Positions 45,197 through 54,363 of a stretch of 64,000 bases of DNA are shown here, piece by piece (positions within the stretch are counted from its first letter, which is position 1; each line of letters starts with the position of its first letter). The DNA is from an uncultured Pelagibacteraceae bacterium (lineage in GTDB: Bacteria > Pseudomonadota > Alphaproteobacteria > Pelagibacterales > Pelagibacteraceae). The position numbers and the translations under genes were made by a program. Under the pieces are notes generated by a model that did not search any database, was not told the DNA's origin, and saw nothing but the letters and a program-made list of their open reading frames with translations. The stretch covers positions 264,001-328,000 of the forward strand of contig CACGXV010000002.1 of assembly GCA_902577075.1 (NCBI GenBank), read 5' to 3'.

Positions 45197-47282
45197 TTTG
45201 ATTTTTTTTTATCCAAAACTGATACATGCCTTGAAATATATCAGGATATTTAATCTCAAATTCGTTCCAGTTTTTTAGAGAAGTATTCTTTTTATCATCT
45301 TTAAAGAAATTTGAATAATCTTTTTTAATTGATTTACTAGTAAAACCTAAAAATTCGAGGTTGTACTTTTGAATAAGTTCTGAAATTTTTGGTATCGTGA
45401 ATTGATGTTCTTGAGCATGAAAAATTAAATCCCTAACACTTGATGTTGTATGAAAATCAAAATTTAAATTTAGTTTTTGAAATGAATTGTTCTTATTATT
45501 TTTTATCATTTCTCTGAAATTTCTTATTTCATCTATATTATTAGAAAAATTTTTATTTTTAATTATTTTTCTAGCTTCAATTATATGCTTCCTAGCAAGT
45601 TCACTGTATAAACCTAGTTTCATGAAACCATTTGGCTTCAAAATATTTAGTAATACTTTTAAACCAAGTTCTGGGTCCTCAAGGTGATGCAAAACACCAA
45701 CACATTCTATGATATCAAACTTTTGTTTCAAATTTTCTAATTTGAGCAAATCTAAGTGCAAAAATTCAATATTATTTATATTTAATTCTCGCATTTTTCG
45801 CTTAGCAAAAGCTAAGCTTGAAATACTTAAATCAACTGCAAGAACAGATGAACCTTTATAATCAATTCTTCTGGCTAGTTGTTGTCCGGTTCCACAGCCC
45901 GCAATTAGTGTTTTACTATTAATGAAATCATTCTTTATAAAAATTTTATTTGGGCTAATGTCAGAATTGAGTTCAAATAAGAAGTTAGCTTTTGGATTTA
46001 TATTTGCATATCTCCAACGAGGGTAGGGATTTTCTTCATATTGATTTCTAACCAATTTTGATATTTTATTTGAAATTTCAAAAGATTTAATTGTAGTTTT
46101 AAGTTTTTGCTCATCTATATAATCTTTAATTTGCATTTTAATTAAATCATTAAACAAAATATTTTTAGATGAGTAATTTTGAAGTTTGTCCCTAATTATT
46201 TTAGACTTATAAAGAGGAATATAGCAGGCAAAAACCGCAATTTCTAGCTCATTTGTTTTTTTAGAGTTTTCAATTTTAAGTTTTAGTTTTTCAATTAAGT
46301 TCATCTCATCATTTGATTGAAAAAAAATGTATTCATTAAAAAAAGATTGTTCAGCATATGAAAGGATAAAATCAAAAAATTCTTTCATTAAAGATTCATT
46401 TTTATTTTGAATTGAAAATAAAATTTCTTTTCTGACTTGACATAAAAATTTCTCTAAGAATTGGTCTCTAATAAGAGATTTTTGTAATATGTATTGAAAA
46501 AGTTTTTTTTTTAAAATTTTTTTGACTAATTTTTGGTTTAGTAAATTATAATTTTTTACAATTAATGTTTCTAATTGCTTTTTATCTTCTGTGTAAATAA
46601 TTAATTTTTTGGCGTTATTAAATAAATAATTATGATTAATATTTATTTTTTGGTACAAAAATGTAAACATTTCTAATAAATCATGACTATTACCCTCTGA
46701 TAAATTTGTCAGATTTATTGTATTAAATAAATCTATAGTACCCGACAGAGCCATAAGATTTTCAGGATCTATTTTGAAAATTTTTTTGTAACATTCTAAT
46801 GTTTGTTTAAAATTCCTTAAATGATTATATATGTTAGCAATAATAGCATAGGACTGAATGTTATTAGGTTCTAGTTCAATTACTTTGTTTAAATAATTTA
46901 GAGCTTTTGGATAATTCTTTTTTTTAAAGCTTATTATTCCTAAATTTAAATTTGCTTGAACTAGGTTGGGTTTTAAAATAATTGCTTTTTCATAATATAA
47001 TTTTGCCTTGTCTATCTTTCCAAATTCATTGTAAATATTTCCTAAATTATTAATAAGAAAAGGGTTTTGTGGTTCTAATTTTTTTGCTTTTAAAAATAAT
47101 TCCTCAGCTTCATTAAATCTATCCGTTTGTGCTAATAATGTGCCAAGATAATTTAGACAGTTAATATTTTCTGGCTGTATTTGTAAAATTTCATAATAAA
47201 GTTTTTCTGCATCAGAGAAATTTTTATCTTTGTGACTTTTTGTAGCCTTAGATATTAGGTTATCAATCAAAGATTGATTCAT
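45186..47282 (-). CDS. TPR-repeat protein with C-terminal SAM methyltransferase domain
   Basis: A 698-residue fusion. The first 180 residues are at least five tetratricopeptide repeats (for example NCLNYLGTLLAQTDRFNEAEELF). A long middle region of unknown type follows, then a class I methyltransferase near residue 455 (LIAGCGTGQQLARR ... VLAVDLSISSLAFAK ... ECVGVLHHLEDP). Target unknown; such fusions are frequent in SAR11. The upstream winged-helix gene overlaps its start by 4 bases, and arfA overlaps its end. Confidence 0.85.
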   Translation of the reverse strand: MNQSLIDNLISKATKSHKDKNFSDAEKLYYEILQIQPENINCLNYLGTLLAQTDRFNEAEELFLKAKKLEPQNPFLINNLGNIYNEFGKIDKAKLYYEKAIILKPNLVQANLNLGIISFKKKNYPKALNYLNKVIELEPNNIQSYAIIANIYNHLRNFKQTLECYKKIFKIDPENLMALSGTIDLFNTINLTNLSEGNSHDLLEMFTFLYQKININHNYLFNNAKKLIIYTEDKKQLETLIVKNYNLLNQKLVKKILKKKLFQYILQKSLIRDQFLEKFLCQVRKEILFSIQNKNESLMKEFFDFILSYAEQSFFNEYIFFQSNDEMNLIEKLKLKIENSKKTNELEIAVFACYIPLYKSKIIRDKLQNYSSKNILFNDLIKMQIKDYIDEQKLKTTIKSFEISNKISKLVRNQYEENPYPRWRYANINPKANFLFELNSDISPNKIFIKNDFINSKTLIAGCGTGQQLARRIDYKGSSVLAVDLSISSLAFAKRKMRELNINNIEFLHLDLLKLENLKQKFDIIECVGVLHHLEDPELGLKVLLNILKPNGFMKLGLYSELARKHIIEARKIIKNKNFSNNIDEIRNFREMIKNNKNNSFQKLNLNFDFHTTSSVRDLIFHAQEHQFTIPKISELIQKYNLEFLGFTSKSIKKDYSNFFKDDKKNTSLKNWNEFEIKYPDIFQGMYQFWIKKNQNEI

Positions 47283-47842
47283 TTTTTTGAAATCGTGTAT
47301 CCCAACTTGGAACTCAAAATAAAATTATTATCATTAAAATTCTTTTTAATCTTTGCTCTCAATCTATAAATATGTGTTTCCACCGTATGTGTTTCTAATT
47401 TTAAATTATGACCCCACACCTCAGTCTGTAATTGACTGATTTTAACTGGCTTTTTTATCTTATTAAGAAAAATTAAAATATTTGACTCTCTTTCAGTTAA
47501 ATTCAAATTATTTTCTTCATTATAAATCATTCTGGAGTTTAAGTTTAATTTGTAATTTCCTAAATCTATTTCAGATTGTTGGTTAAAATGCATTTTTAAA
47601 AATTTAATATTTATATTTTCAACTAATTTTGTAATTTCAATCGGTAAATTTTCAATAACTACTAGATTATCTAAATCTCTCTTTTTTTTGTTGGATAAAA
47701 ATAAGTATTTAACACCCTCATTTAATTTTAACTCATTAGTATTTTTTATGTTTATTAAATCAAAATTAATATAATTATCTATTTCAGAAAGTATCTCATA
47801 TAAAATTCTGAAATCATAAATTACCAAAATTTGATTATTCAT
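47279..47842 (-). CDS. OmpR-type winged-helix regulator with degenerate receiver
   Basis: A 187-residue protein whose C-terminal part (about 105-187) is a clear OmpR/PhoB DNA-binding domain: LNLTERESNILIFLNKIKKPVKISQLQTEVWG...ETHTVETHIYRLRAKIKK...GYTI. The N-terminal half has receiver-like length but lacks the acidic pocket and phospho-Asp context, so it is probably not phosphorylated. No histidine kinase is adjacent. It is divergent from the L,D-transpeptidase gene, with an inverted repeat at the shared start region. Confidence 0.85.
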   Translation of the reverse strand: MNNQILVIYDFRILYEILSEIDNYINFDLINIKNTNELKLNEGVKYLFLSNKKKRDLDNLVVIENLPIEITKLVENINIKFLKMHFNQQSEIDLGNYKLNLNSRMIYNEENNLNLTERESNILIFLNKIKKPVKISQLQTEVWGHNLKLETHTVETHIYRLRAKIKKNFNDNNFILSSKLGYTISKK

Positions 47843-47852
47843 ATATAATCAA
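47831..47852. promoter_or_regulatory. Inverted repeat between winged-helix and L,D-transpeptidase genes
   Basis: Perfect 8-bp arms TTGATTAT (47831-47838) and ATAATCAA (47845-47852) flank a 6-base centre that includes the winged-helix start codon. The gap between the two divergent starts is only 14 bases. The dyad is a plausible operator for the adjacent regulator, which would then control itself and the L,D-transpeptidase. Binding is not shown. Confidence 0.5.
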
Positions 47853-47856
47853 GAAT

Positions 47857-48348
47857 ATGACAATTATTCTTAAAAATAAAACACTTATATTTGATGATTT
47901 TATATTTAATTGTTCAATTGGAAAGAAAGGATTAATTAAAAAAAAAGTTGAAGGAGACAAAAGAACTCCAATTGGAATATTTTCGCTAGGTAATTTATAT
48001 TTTAGGAAAGATAGAAATACAAAACCTCAAACAAAATTAAAATGTATTCCAATTAAAAAAAATATGGGTTGGTGTAACGATGTAAAAAGTAAAAAATATT
48101 ACAATAAGTTAATCAAAGTTAATAAAAAAATTAGACATGAAAAATTGTTTAGAAAAGATTATAGATATGATTTTGTAATTCCAATCAACTATAATACAAA
48201 AAATATAAAGATTGGGAAGGGAAGTGCAATCTTTATTCATTTATCAAAACGGTTATTGCCTACAGCTGGATGTATAGCTCTTCAAAAAAAAGATTTTTTA
48301 ATTTTGGTGAAAATTATAGACAAGAATACTAAAATAAAATTAATTTAA
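47857..48348 (+). CDS. L,D-transpeptidase (YkuD) domain protein
   Basis: A 163-residue YkuD-fold protein with the catalytic signature IFIHLSKRLLPTAGCIAL, giving His and the nucleophilic Cys in the S/T-x-G-C context. These enzymes make 3-3 peptidoglycan cross-links or attach proteins to the wall. No signal peptide is visible, although the active site belongs in the periplasm; either export is by another route or the protein works on cytoplasmic substrates. Overlaps yggS by 4 bases at the 3' end. Confidence 0.85.
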   Translation: MTIILKNKTLIFDDFIFNCSIGKKGLIKKKVEGDKRTPIGIFSLGNLYFRKDRNTKPQTKLKCIPIKKNMGWCNDVKSKKYYNKLIKVNKKIRHEKLFRKDYRYDFVIPINYNTKNIKIGKGSAIFIHLSKRLLPTAGCIALQKKDFLILVKIIDKNTKIKLI

Positions 48349-49007
48349 CCTCTCTGTCCAAATATACTTGATCCAATTCTTAGAAATGTAGCATCAAACT
48401 CTATGGCATTTAAATAATCAGAAGACATACCCATGCTTGTCTGAGTTAAATTAACTTTTTCACTTAATTCTTTCATTTGAGAAAAAAATTTAGTTGAGTC
48501 CTGGTCATAAGGAGGGATACACATTATTCCTACTATATTTAAACCAAGATTTTTTGAAAAATTATAAAACTCCTCTAAATTGTTTTTTGATATTCCTGAT
48601 TTTTGACTTTCCTGTCCTAAATTTATCTGAATGAATATTTTTGGTTTTACATTTTGTTTTTCTTGTTCATCTGAGATCTTTTTTGCTAATTTCTCATTAT
48701 CTAATGAATGTATATAATCAAAAATTTTAAGAGCAAATTTAACCTTATTACTCTGTAACTTGCCTATTAAATGTAAATTGATTTTACTGTTTTGTTTTTT
48801 TATATCTGTCCATTTCTCTATTGCTTCTTGAACTTTATTTTCACCGTAATCTAAATGACCATATTCAATTAATGGTAAAATATGATCCATCTTGAACGTT
48901 TTTGAAACAGCAATAATCTTTGGTATACTCTTTTTTTCATTTTTATCTTCCAATTTTGATTTGATCAAAGTTTGAATTGATATTAAATTTTGAACAGTTT
49001 TATGCAT
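48345..49007 (-). CDS. yggS: YggS-family PLP homeostasis protein
   Basis: Pyridoxal-phosphate-binding protein that buffers free PLP. Starting at ATG 49007 it has 220 residues; longer versions reach into the neighbour. Hallmarks are PKIIAVSKTF with the PLP lysine, YGENKVQEA, HLIGKLQSNK and the closing SMGMSSDYLNAIEFDATFLR. The start codon is one half of the palindrome ATGCAT shared with the divergent ThiE-like gene. Confidence 0.93.
   Translation of the reverse strand: MHKTVQNLISIQTLIKSKLEDKNEKKSIPKIIAVSKTFKMDHILPLIEYGHLDYGENKVQEAIEKWTDIKKQNSKINLHLIGKLQSNKVKFALKIFDYIHSLDNEKLAKKISDEQEKQNVKPKIFIQINLGQESQKSGISKNNLEEFYNFSKNLGLNIVGIMCIPPYDQDSTKFFSQMKELSEKVNLTQTSMGMSSDYLNAIEFDATFLRIGSSIFGQRG
49002..49007. 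promoter_or_regulatory. Shared palindromic start ATGCAT for two divergent genes
   Basis: Reading right, ATG at 49002 starts the ThiE-like gene; reading left, the ATG complementary to 49005-49007 starts yggS. Each gene's leader and ribosome site must therefore lie inside the other's coding sequence. Alternative starts exist (TTG 48990 for the ThiE-like gene), so the exact overlap is a best choice. Confidence 0.6.
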
Positions 49008-49565
49008 AATAAATTTCTTGAAAAATATTACTTTATAGAAAAATTTGAAAGAACTAATATTGATAAACAAGACTTTAATACAACCATAATATACCGTAAT
49101 TACAAAAAAAATTATAATATAAGAGAAATTCTTCTCATAAAAGATTACTGCAAAAAAAGTAGAAAAAAATTTATTATTTCAAATGATATAAAATTATCGA
49201 TAAAACTTAGTTTAGATGGTGCTTATTTACCCTCATTTAATAAAGATTTTTCACATTTAAATTATCGCTTTAAAAAAGATTTTTGCTTAATAGGATCTGC
49301 ACATAATTTAAAAGAGATTAGAATTAAAGAGAAGCAGAAAGTAGATAAAATTTTTTTATCCTCAATATTTAAGAAAAATAAAAATTTCCTTGGGATTAAT
49401 AAATTTAATTTAATATCAAATCTCTCCAATAAAGGGATTGTTGCCTTAGGTGGTTTATCAAAAGATAATATAAAATTAATTAGTCTTACTAAATCGGTTG
49501 GTTTTGCTGGTATTTCATTTTTTACCAAAAAAAAGGCCCCTAAAAGGGGCCCTTTTTTTAAATAA
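49002..49565 (+). CDS. ThiE/TenI-like thiamine phosphate synthase homologue
   Basis: A 187-residue TIM-barrel protein related to ThiE: KFIISNDIKLSIKLSLDGAYLPS corresponds to the IIND...GADGVHLG region, then LIGSAHNLKEI, and GIVALGGLSKDNI near the end. It is divergent from standard ThiE; the N-terminal substrate-binding QLR-type motif is weak, so activity is uncertain. Its last codons (KKAPKRGPFFK) coincide with a transcription terminator. Confidence 0.7.
   Translation: MHNKFLEKYYFIEKFERTNIDKQDFNTTIIYRNYKKNYNIREILLIKDYCKKSRKKFIISNDIKLSIKLSLDGAYLPSFNKDFSHLNYRFKKDFCLIGSAHNLKEIRIKEKQKVDKIFLSSIFKKNKNFLGINKFNLISNLSNKGIVALGGLSKDNIKLISLTKSVGFAGISFFTKKKAPKRGPFFK
49527..49559. terminator. Bidirectional terminator inside the end of the ThiE-like gene
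   Basis: GGCCCCT (49535-49541), loop AAA, AGGGGCC (49545-49551). It is flanked by eight A on the left and seven T on the right, so it works on both strands. It would stop the ThiE-like transcript and the convergent porin transcript. The rightward gene's stop codon is at 49563-49565, so the terminator is coding. Confidence 0.9.
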
Positions 49566-49579
49566 AGTTACTTCTTAAA

Positions 49580-50521
49580 TTAGAATGCAAATGAGAAGTT
49601 TACTTCGTATGAAGTGTTATCAGTTGTAGATGATCCAGCTACATTGTCTGTAGACTGATGTGAAGCTGAAATTGCTACACCACCCATTGTGAATGATACA
49701 CTTACCGCAGATGACTCTTGATCTTCTAAAGTTGAAGAGTAATCAAGAGTAGATGCACCGTATGAAATAGATAGATCATCACTTACAGCGTATGAAATAC
49801 CATATGCTGAAAAGTCTTCATCTGTTCCAGTACCTGCATCTGATTCATTTGACTGAATACCAACAGATATTGGTCCATTAGCATAAACTGCACTAAACAC
49901 GTTTAAGTCTAGCTTATCTGCAGCGTCATTGTTTTCACCCATTGCAGCTTTAACAGTTAAACCCTCAATTCCAGTATAAGCAATACCGATTTCAGTAGAG
50001 CTTTCTAGTGGAGTACCTTTTGCAGGTTTGTATGCAGCTTTAAGAGCAATTGAATCATTTACTGAGTAGTCGTAAATAAATGAATTGTTACCAATTGCTG
50101 CATTAGTTGGTCCATCAACTGTTCCACCGATAGATGTTCCCCATGACTCTTCGTTTGCACTTGGAACTAAGTCATCCCATGCACCTACTGGTCCTGAAGA
50201 TCCGTGACCTGAGAATACTAATACACCCATATCACCAGTATCGATTGTTAAGCTTCTGTCATCCCAAGGGCCAACATTTCCAACAGCACTAGCTCCATCT
50301 AACTGAAGGCTAGTTGAAATTGTGAAACCATTATCCATTTCACCGCTTGCTGAGAAAGTAACTTGGTCAGTCATTGACCAACCATTTCCACCATTACTGT
50401 TATCCTCTCCACCGAAAAAGATTGAAGTACCACCAGATACACTCATAGTAGCTGCTTGCGCAGATCCTGCTACTAATACAGTACCTAATGCTGTCAATCC
50501 TACTTTTTTTAGATTGTTCAT
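49580..50521 (-). CDS. Outer-membrane porin
   Basis: A 313-residue 16-strand-type Gram-negative porin. Signal peptide MNNLKKVGLTALGTVLVAGSAQA, then a glycine/serine/aspartate-rich mature chain with alternating beta strands and a terminal aromatic residue (VNFSFAF) recognised by the Bam machinery. GC and codon choice look richer than in neighbours, consistent with very high expression. An AAAGG ribosome site lies 7 bases before the ATG. Substrate selectivity cannot be read from sequence. Confidence 0.92.
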   Translation of the reverse strand: MNNLKKVGLTALGTVLVAGSAQAATMSVSGGTSIFFGGEDNSNGGNGWSMTDQVTFSASGEMDNGFTISTSLQLDGASAVGNVGPWDDRSLTIDTGDMGVLVFSGHGSSGPVGAWDDLVPSANEESWGTSIGGTVDGPTNAAIGNNSFIYDYSVNDSIALKAAYKPAKGTPLESSTEIGIAYTGIEGLTVKAAMGENNDAADKLDLNVFSAVYANGPISVGIQSNESDAGTGTDEDFSAYGISYAVSDDLSISYGASTLDYSSTLEDQESSAVSVSFTMGGVAISASHQSTDNVAGSSTTDNTSYEVNFSFAF

Positions 50522-50524
50522 ATT

Positions 50525-50562
50525 ATTACCTTTCGTTAATTGTTTAATATTAAACAGGTAAT
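50525..50562 (-). promoter_or_regulatory. Structured leader of the porin mRNA
   Basis: On the transcribed strand ATTACC (50562-50557) is followed by the perfect palindrome TGTTTAATATTAAACA (50556-50541), ten bases, then GGTAAT (50530-50525). ATTACC can pair with GGTAAT, whose GG belongs to the AAAGG ribosome site. The inner palindrome can form its own hairpin or bind a dimeric protein. This suggests control of porin translation. Confidence 0.5.
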
Positions 50563-50670
50563 CTCTATCAATTTTCTTTGATTTTTCTGATATAATCTCA
50601 ATTTTGAAGTAATTTTTTGTAATAGTGTTGTATTTTTACATCACATAAAATGTTGAAATAACTATCATTT

Positions 50671-50698
50671 TTGACATTCTTAAAAAAAATCTTTTAAT
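50671..50698 (+). promoter_or_regulatory. Candidate promoter of the DUF3576 lipoprotein gene
   Basis: Consensus -35 TTGACA at 50671-50676, 16 bases, then TTTAAT at 50693-50698 (one mismatch from TATAAT). The predicted start near 50705 gives a 36-base leader. It lies in the 219-base gap shared with the divergent porin, for which I could not fix a promoter. Confidence 0.45.
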
Positions 50699-50740
50699 TA
50701 TAGTGTTTTTTCATCTATTACTAAGATTTTAGGAACACTT

Positions 50741-51319
50741 ATGTCAAAATTTTTTAAATTTAGAGTCGTAAATTTTTTATTAATTTCTCTATTCGCACTT
50801 GCCTCCTGTAAAGGTTTGGAAAACCTTCCCGGAGGAGATGCCAGAGAAAACCCACCAGATCCAAAAGCAAGAGTAAAGAAAAATCTTGAGGAGGGTCGAG
50901 GTTTTAGATTAGACGATGCTTTTAAAGGAGGAAAAAAAGGAGGAGATTTCATGTTTGCTAGCGCTAACGAACTTTGGAGAGCTTCTCTAGACACTTTAGA
51001 CTTTATGCCTCTTTCATCTGTTAATTACAGTGGTGGAATAATTATAACAGATTGGTATTCAGATGGAGATAGCCTCGACGAGTCAGTAAAGATATCTATT
51101 CGTTTTTTGACTAATGAAGTCAGAGCCGATGCATTAGATATAAAAGTTTTTTATAAAAAGTGCAATCAAGTAGCAAGTTGCAAGATATCACAGAAAACGG
51201 GTTCATTGTCTGCTGAGCTAAAAAAACAAATTTTATCAAAAGCAACAATATACAAAAAACAAAACAAAGATAAAAATTTCAAGCCTTATGATGGTGGAAC
51301 AACTACCAGAAAAAAATAA
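50741..51319 (+). CDS. DUF3576 family lipoprotein
   Basis: A 192-residue lipoprotein: signal peptide with lipobox LASC (Cys23), then the DUF3576 core ANELWRASLDTLDFMPLSSVNYSGGIIITDWYS and a RFLTNEVRADALDIKVFYK stretch. The family is alphaproteobacterial and usually sits just upstream of leuS, as here; its role is unknown but an envelope function is likely. The C-terminal tail is lysine-rich. Confidence 0.85.
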   Translation: MSKFFKFRVVNFLLISLFALASCKGLENLPGGDARENPPDPKARVKKNLEEGRGFRLDDAFKGGKKGGDFMFASANELWRASLDTLDFMPLSSVNYSGGIIITDWYSDGDSLDESVKISIRFLTNEVRADALDIKVFYKKCNQVASCKISQKTGSLSAELKKQILSKATIYKKQNKDKNFKPYDGGTTTRKK

Positions 51320-51347
51320 TAAAAGGTAATTTTTAAATTTTAATTCA

Positions 51348-53894
51348 ATGGAAAGATACAATTTTAAAACCGTAGAAGAGAAATGGCAAAAAGAGTGGAT
51401 TAATAAAGGAGTCTTCAGATCAGAGGTAGATAACTCTAAAGAGAAATTTTATTGTCTCGAAATGTTTCCATATCCTTCAGGTAAAATACATATGGGGCAT
51501 GTAAGAAACTACACAATAGGAGATGTTTTATCTCGTTATAAATCTTTACAAGGTTTTAATGTAATGCATCCAATGGGTTGGGATGCATTTGGGATGCCAG
51601 CTGAAAACGCTGCAAGAGAAAATAATTTAGATCCTAAAGAATGGACAAATAAAAATATTTCCACAATGAAGAGCCAATTGAAACGCCTTGGACTTTCAAT
51701 TGATTGGGATAGAGAAATTTCAACCTGTTCAGAAGAATACTATAAGCATCAACAATTATTTTTTTTAGAACTTTATGATAAAGGACTGGTTTACAGGAAA
51801 GAAAACTATGTAAATTGGGATCCTGTTGATCAAACTGTCCTTGCAAATGAGCAGGTTATAGATGGAAAAGGTTGGAGATCTGGTGCAATTGTTGAGCGTA
51901 AAAAGCTAAATCAATGGTTTTTTAATATTTCAAAATTCTCACAAGAATTACTTGATGGTTTGGATGAACTAAAGCTATGGCCTAACAAGGTAAAAGTAAT
52001 GCAAAAGAATTGGATTGGGAAATCATTTGGATGTGAAATTTCATTTAAAGTAGAGGGAGATTTGCCGGTAAAAGAAATTAAATGTTTTACTACTCGACCA
52101 GACACTTTATTTGGATTTTCATTTTTAGCTCTTTCAGTTGATCATGATATTTCTAAATATTTTTTAGAAGATAAGGCATTTAAAGAATTTAAATCGGAAT
52201 GTTCTAAAACCGGGACCACCGAGGAAGCAATCGCAATTGGGGAAAAAATAGGTTTTAAAACTAATCTTGAAGCAATCAATCCACTTAATCCTGCACAGAA
52301 AGTACCAGTCTACTTCGCTAATTTTGTTTTGATGGATTATGGTTTTGGTGCTGTTTTTGGGTGCCCTGCACATGATCAAAGAGATTTTGACTTTGCAAAA
52401 AAGTATGGTCTGGAAATAAAAACAGTTGTAAGACCTGAAAATGAAAATGATAAATTTAAGGTAAAAAATGAAGCTTACTCAGGTCCTGGAGTTTTAATAA
52501 ACTCCGATTTCCTCAATAAACTTAAAGTGCCAGAAGAATCTATCTTAAAAACAATTGATATTTTAGAAGATAAAAAGATTGGTAAAAAGAAAATTAATTT
52601 CAGACTCAAAGATTGGGGAGTTTCAAGACAAAGATACTGGGGTTGTCCAATACCAATGGCTTATGATGAGGATGGTAATGTTACAACTATTCCTAAAGAA
52701 GATTTACCAGTTAAACTTCCAGAGAATGTAGATTTAAATTCTAAGGGTAATCCACTTGACTCTATAATAAATTGGAAAAATATAATGATTGGTGGGAAAA
52801 AATATATCAGAGAGACAGATACGCTAGATACTTTTGTTTGTTCATCCTGGTATTATTTAAGATTTTGTTCATCCAATAATTCAGATTATGGGTATAAGCA
52901 GGAAGAAATTGATTATTGGATGCCAGTTGATCAATACATTGGTGGAGTAGAGCATGCAATACTTCATCTTTTATATTCAAGATTTTTTACAAAAGCCTTA
53001 GGATACAAAAATAAAAAATTTAAGTTTAATGAACCTTTTAAGGGTTTGTTTACACAAGGAATGGTATGCCATGAAACTTACAAAGATGAAAACGATAACT
53101 GGTTAAGCCCTGATGAAATAGAATTAGATGGGCAACAATATTATAAAAAAGGAAATCCAAATAATAAAGTAAGGGTTGGTCCTTCAGAGTCAATGTCAAA
53201 ATCAAAAAAAAATGTTATTGATCCTGAAAATATTATTAATAATTATGGAGCTGATGCAGTAAGACTTTTTATATTATCTGATAGCCCACCCGAAAAAGAT
53301 GTGCAATGGTCTGATCAAGGAATGGTTGCATCGTTCAAATTTTTACAAAAACTTTGGATACTTCATAATAAAATTAAAGAAAAAATTGAAAATAACAAAG
53401 ATGATGGTGGGGATAATGAGAAATTAAATAAATTTACAAATCAAATGATTGAAAAAATAACAAATAATTTAGAAGATTTTAGCTACAATGTCATAATAGC
53501 AAATATTTACGAAACATATAATTTTATTAACAAAATAATTGAAAAAAAAATTGATAGTGAGATACTTAAACTTAACTATAAAAAAATATTAATTTTATTT
53601 TCACCGGCAATTCCTCACTTCACAGCCGAATGTTTAGAAGATCTAAATTTGGTGCATGAAATAAAATGGCCAAAGGCAGATAAAAATCTTTTAGAGGAAG
53701 ATAAAATAGATTATGTAATACAGATAAATGGTAAAAAAAGAGCCATTTTAAAAGAAAATAGAGACATAGATCAAGATAGTCTTGTGAGCAAAATTAAATT
53801 AAACAAATTGTCAGACAAGTATTTAAAAGATAAGTCTATTAGTAAAATAATATTTGTTAGGAATAGACTAATTAACTTAATAATAAATGAATAA
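51348..53894 (+). CDS. leuS: Leucyl-tRNA synthetase
   Basis: Charges tRNA-Leu and edits mischarged products. The 848-residue class I enzyme has the HIGH-equivalent [17 protein letters not shown] near residue 40 and the editing insertion (TTRPDTLFG, about 248-256). It also has the zinc/catalytic core [14 protein letters not shown] and the KMSKS loop SMSKSKKN near residue 618. Start and length fit the family. The lptE start overlaps its end by 8 bases. Confidence 0.97.
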   Translation: MERYNFKTVEEKWQKEWINKGVFRSEVDNSKEKFYCLEMFPYPSGKIHMGHVRNYTIGDVLSRYKSLQGFNVMHPMGWDAFGMPAENAARENNLDPKEWTNKNISTMKSQLKRLGLSIDWDREISTCSEEYYKHQQLFFLELYDKGLVYRKENYVNWDPVDQTVLANEQVIDGKGWRSGAIVERKKLNQWFFNISKFSQELLDGLDELKLWPNKVKVMQKNWIGKSFGCEISFKVEGDLPVKEIKCFTTRPDTLFGFSFLALSVDHDISKYFLEDKAFKEFKSECSKTGTTEEAIAIGEKIGFKTNLEAINPLNPAQKVPVYFANFVLMDYGFGAVFGCPAHDQRDFDFAKKYGLEIKTVVRPENENDKFKVKNEAYSGPGVLINSDFLNKLKVPEESILKTIDILEDKKIGKKKINFRLKDWGVSRQRYWGCPIPMAYDEDGNVTTIPKEDLPVKLPENVDLNSKGNPLDSIINWKNIMIGGKKYIRETDTLDTFVCSSWYYLRFCSSNNSDYGYKQEEIDYWMPVDQYIGGVEHAILHLLYSRFFTKALGYKNKKFKFNEPFKGLFTQGMVCHETYKDENDNWLSPDEIELDGQQYYKKGNPNNKVRVGPSESMSKSKKNVIDPENIINNYGADAVRLFILSDSPPEKDVQWSDQGMVASFKFLQKLWILHNKIKEKIENNKDDGGDNEKLNKFTNQMIEKITNNLEDFSYNVIIANIYETYNFINKIIEKKIDSEILKLNYKKILILFSPAIPHFTAECLEDLNLVHEIKWPKADKNLLEEDKIDYVIQINGKKRAILKENRDIDQDSLVSKIKLNKLSDKYLKDKSISKIIFVRNRLINLIINE

Positions 53895-54363
53895 AATATT
53901 TAAAAAAATAGTAATTCTTTTTTTCATATTTGGTCTTACATCGTGTTCTTATAAGCCAATCTTCTTAGAAAAAAATTATGATTTTGAAATCAAAGAAGTT
54001 ATTTTAAGTGGGAATAAAGATATAAACAGAATTATTAAAAATAAATTTAATTTTGTTAAGAGTAATGAGGATAATAAAAATAAAAATTATATAATTCAAA
54101 TAAATACAAAAAAAAACAAAGAAACTATTTCTAAAGACTCCAAGGGTGATCCTTTAAAATTTGAAATAATAATCCTAGTTGAATATAAAGTTATAAGCGA
54201 TGGAAAAATAATTCTTAATAATAAAATTGAAAAAAATAATATTTACAATAACGACTCGGATCAATTTAAATTAGAACAGACTGAAGAAATTATTTTAGAA
54301 AACTTGTCAGAAAGTATCAGTGGAATAATTATTTCATCGATTATAAATCTAAATGATAATTAA
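53887..54363 (+). CDS. lptE: LptE-like LPS-assembly lipoprotein
   Basis: A 158-residue lipoprotein with lipobox LTSC (Cys20) followed by SYKPIF, the typical LptE opening (C-G/S-(F/Y)-x-P-L/I). The rest is a small alpha/beta domain ending in a helix ([20 protein letters not shown]). LptE plugs the LptD barrel that inserts LPS into the outer membrane. The leuS-lptE-holA order is conserved across proteobacteria and supports the call despite low sequence conservation. Confidence 0.83.
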   Translation: MNKIFKKIVILFFIFGLTSCSYKPIFLEKNYDFEIKEVILSGNKDINRIIKNKFNFVKSNEDNKNKNYIIQINTKKNKETISKDSKGDPLKFEIIILVEYKVISDGKIILNNKIEKNNIYNNDSDQFKLEQTEEIILENLSESISGIIISSIINLNDN

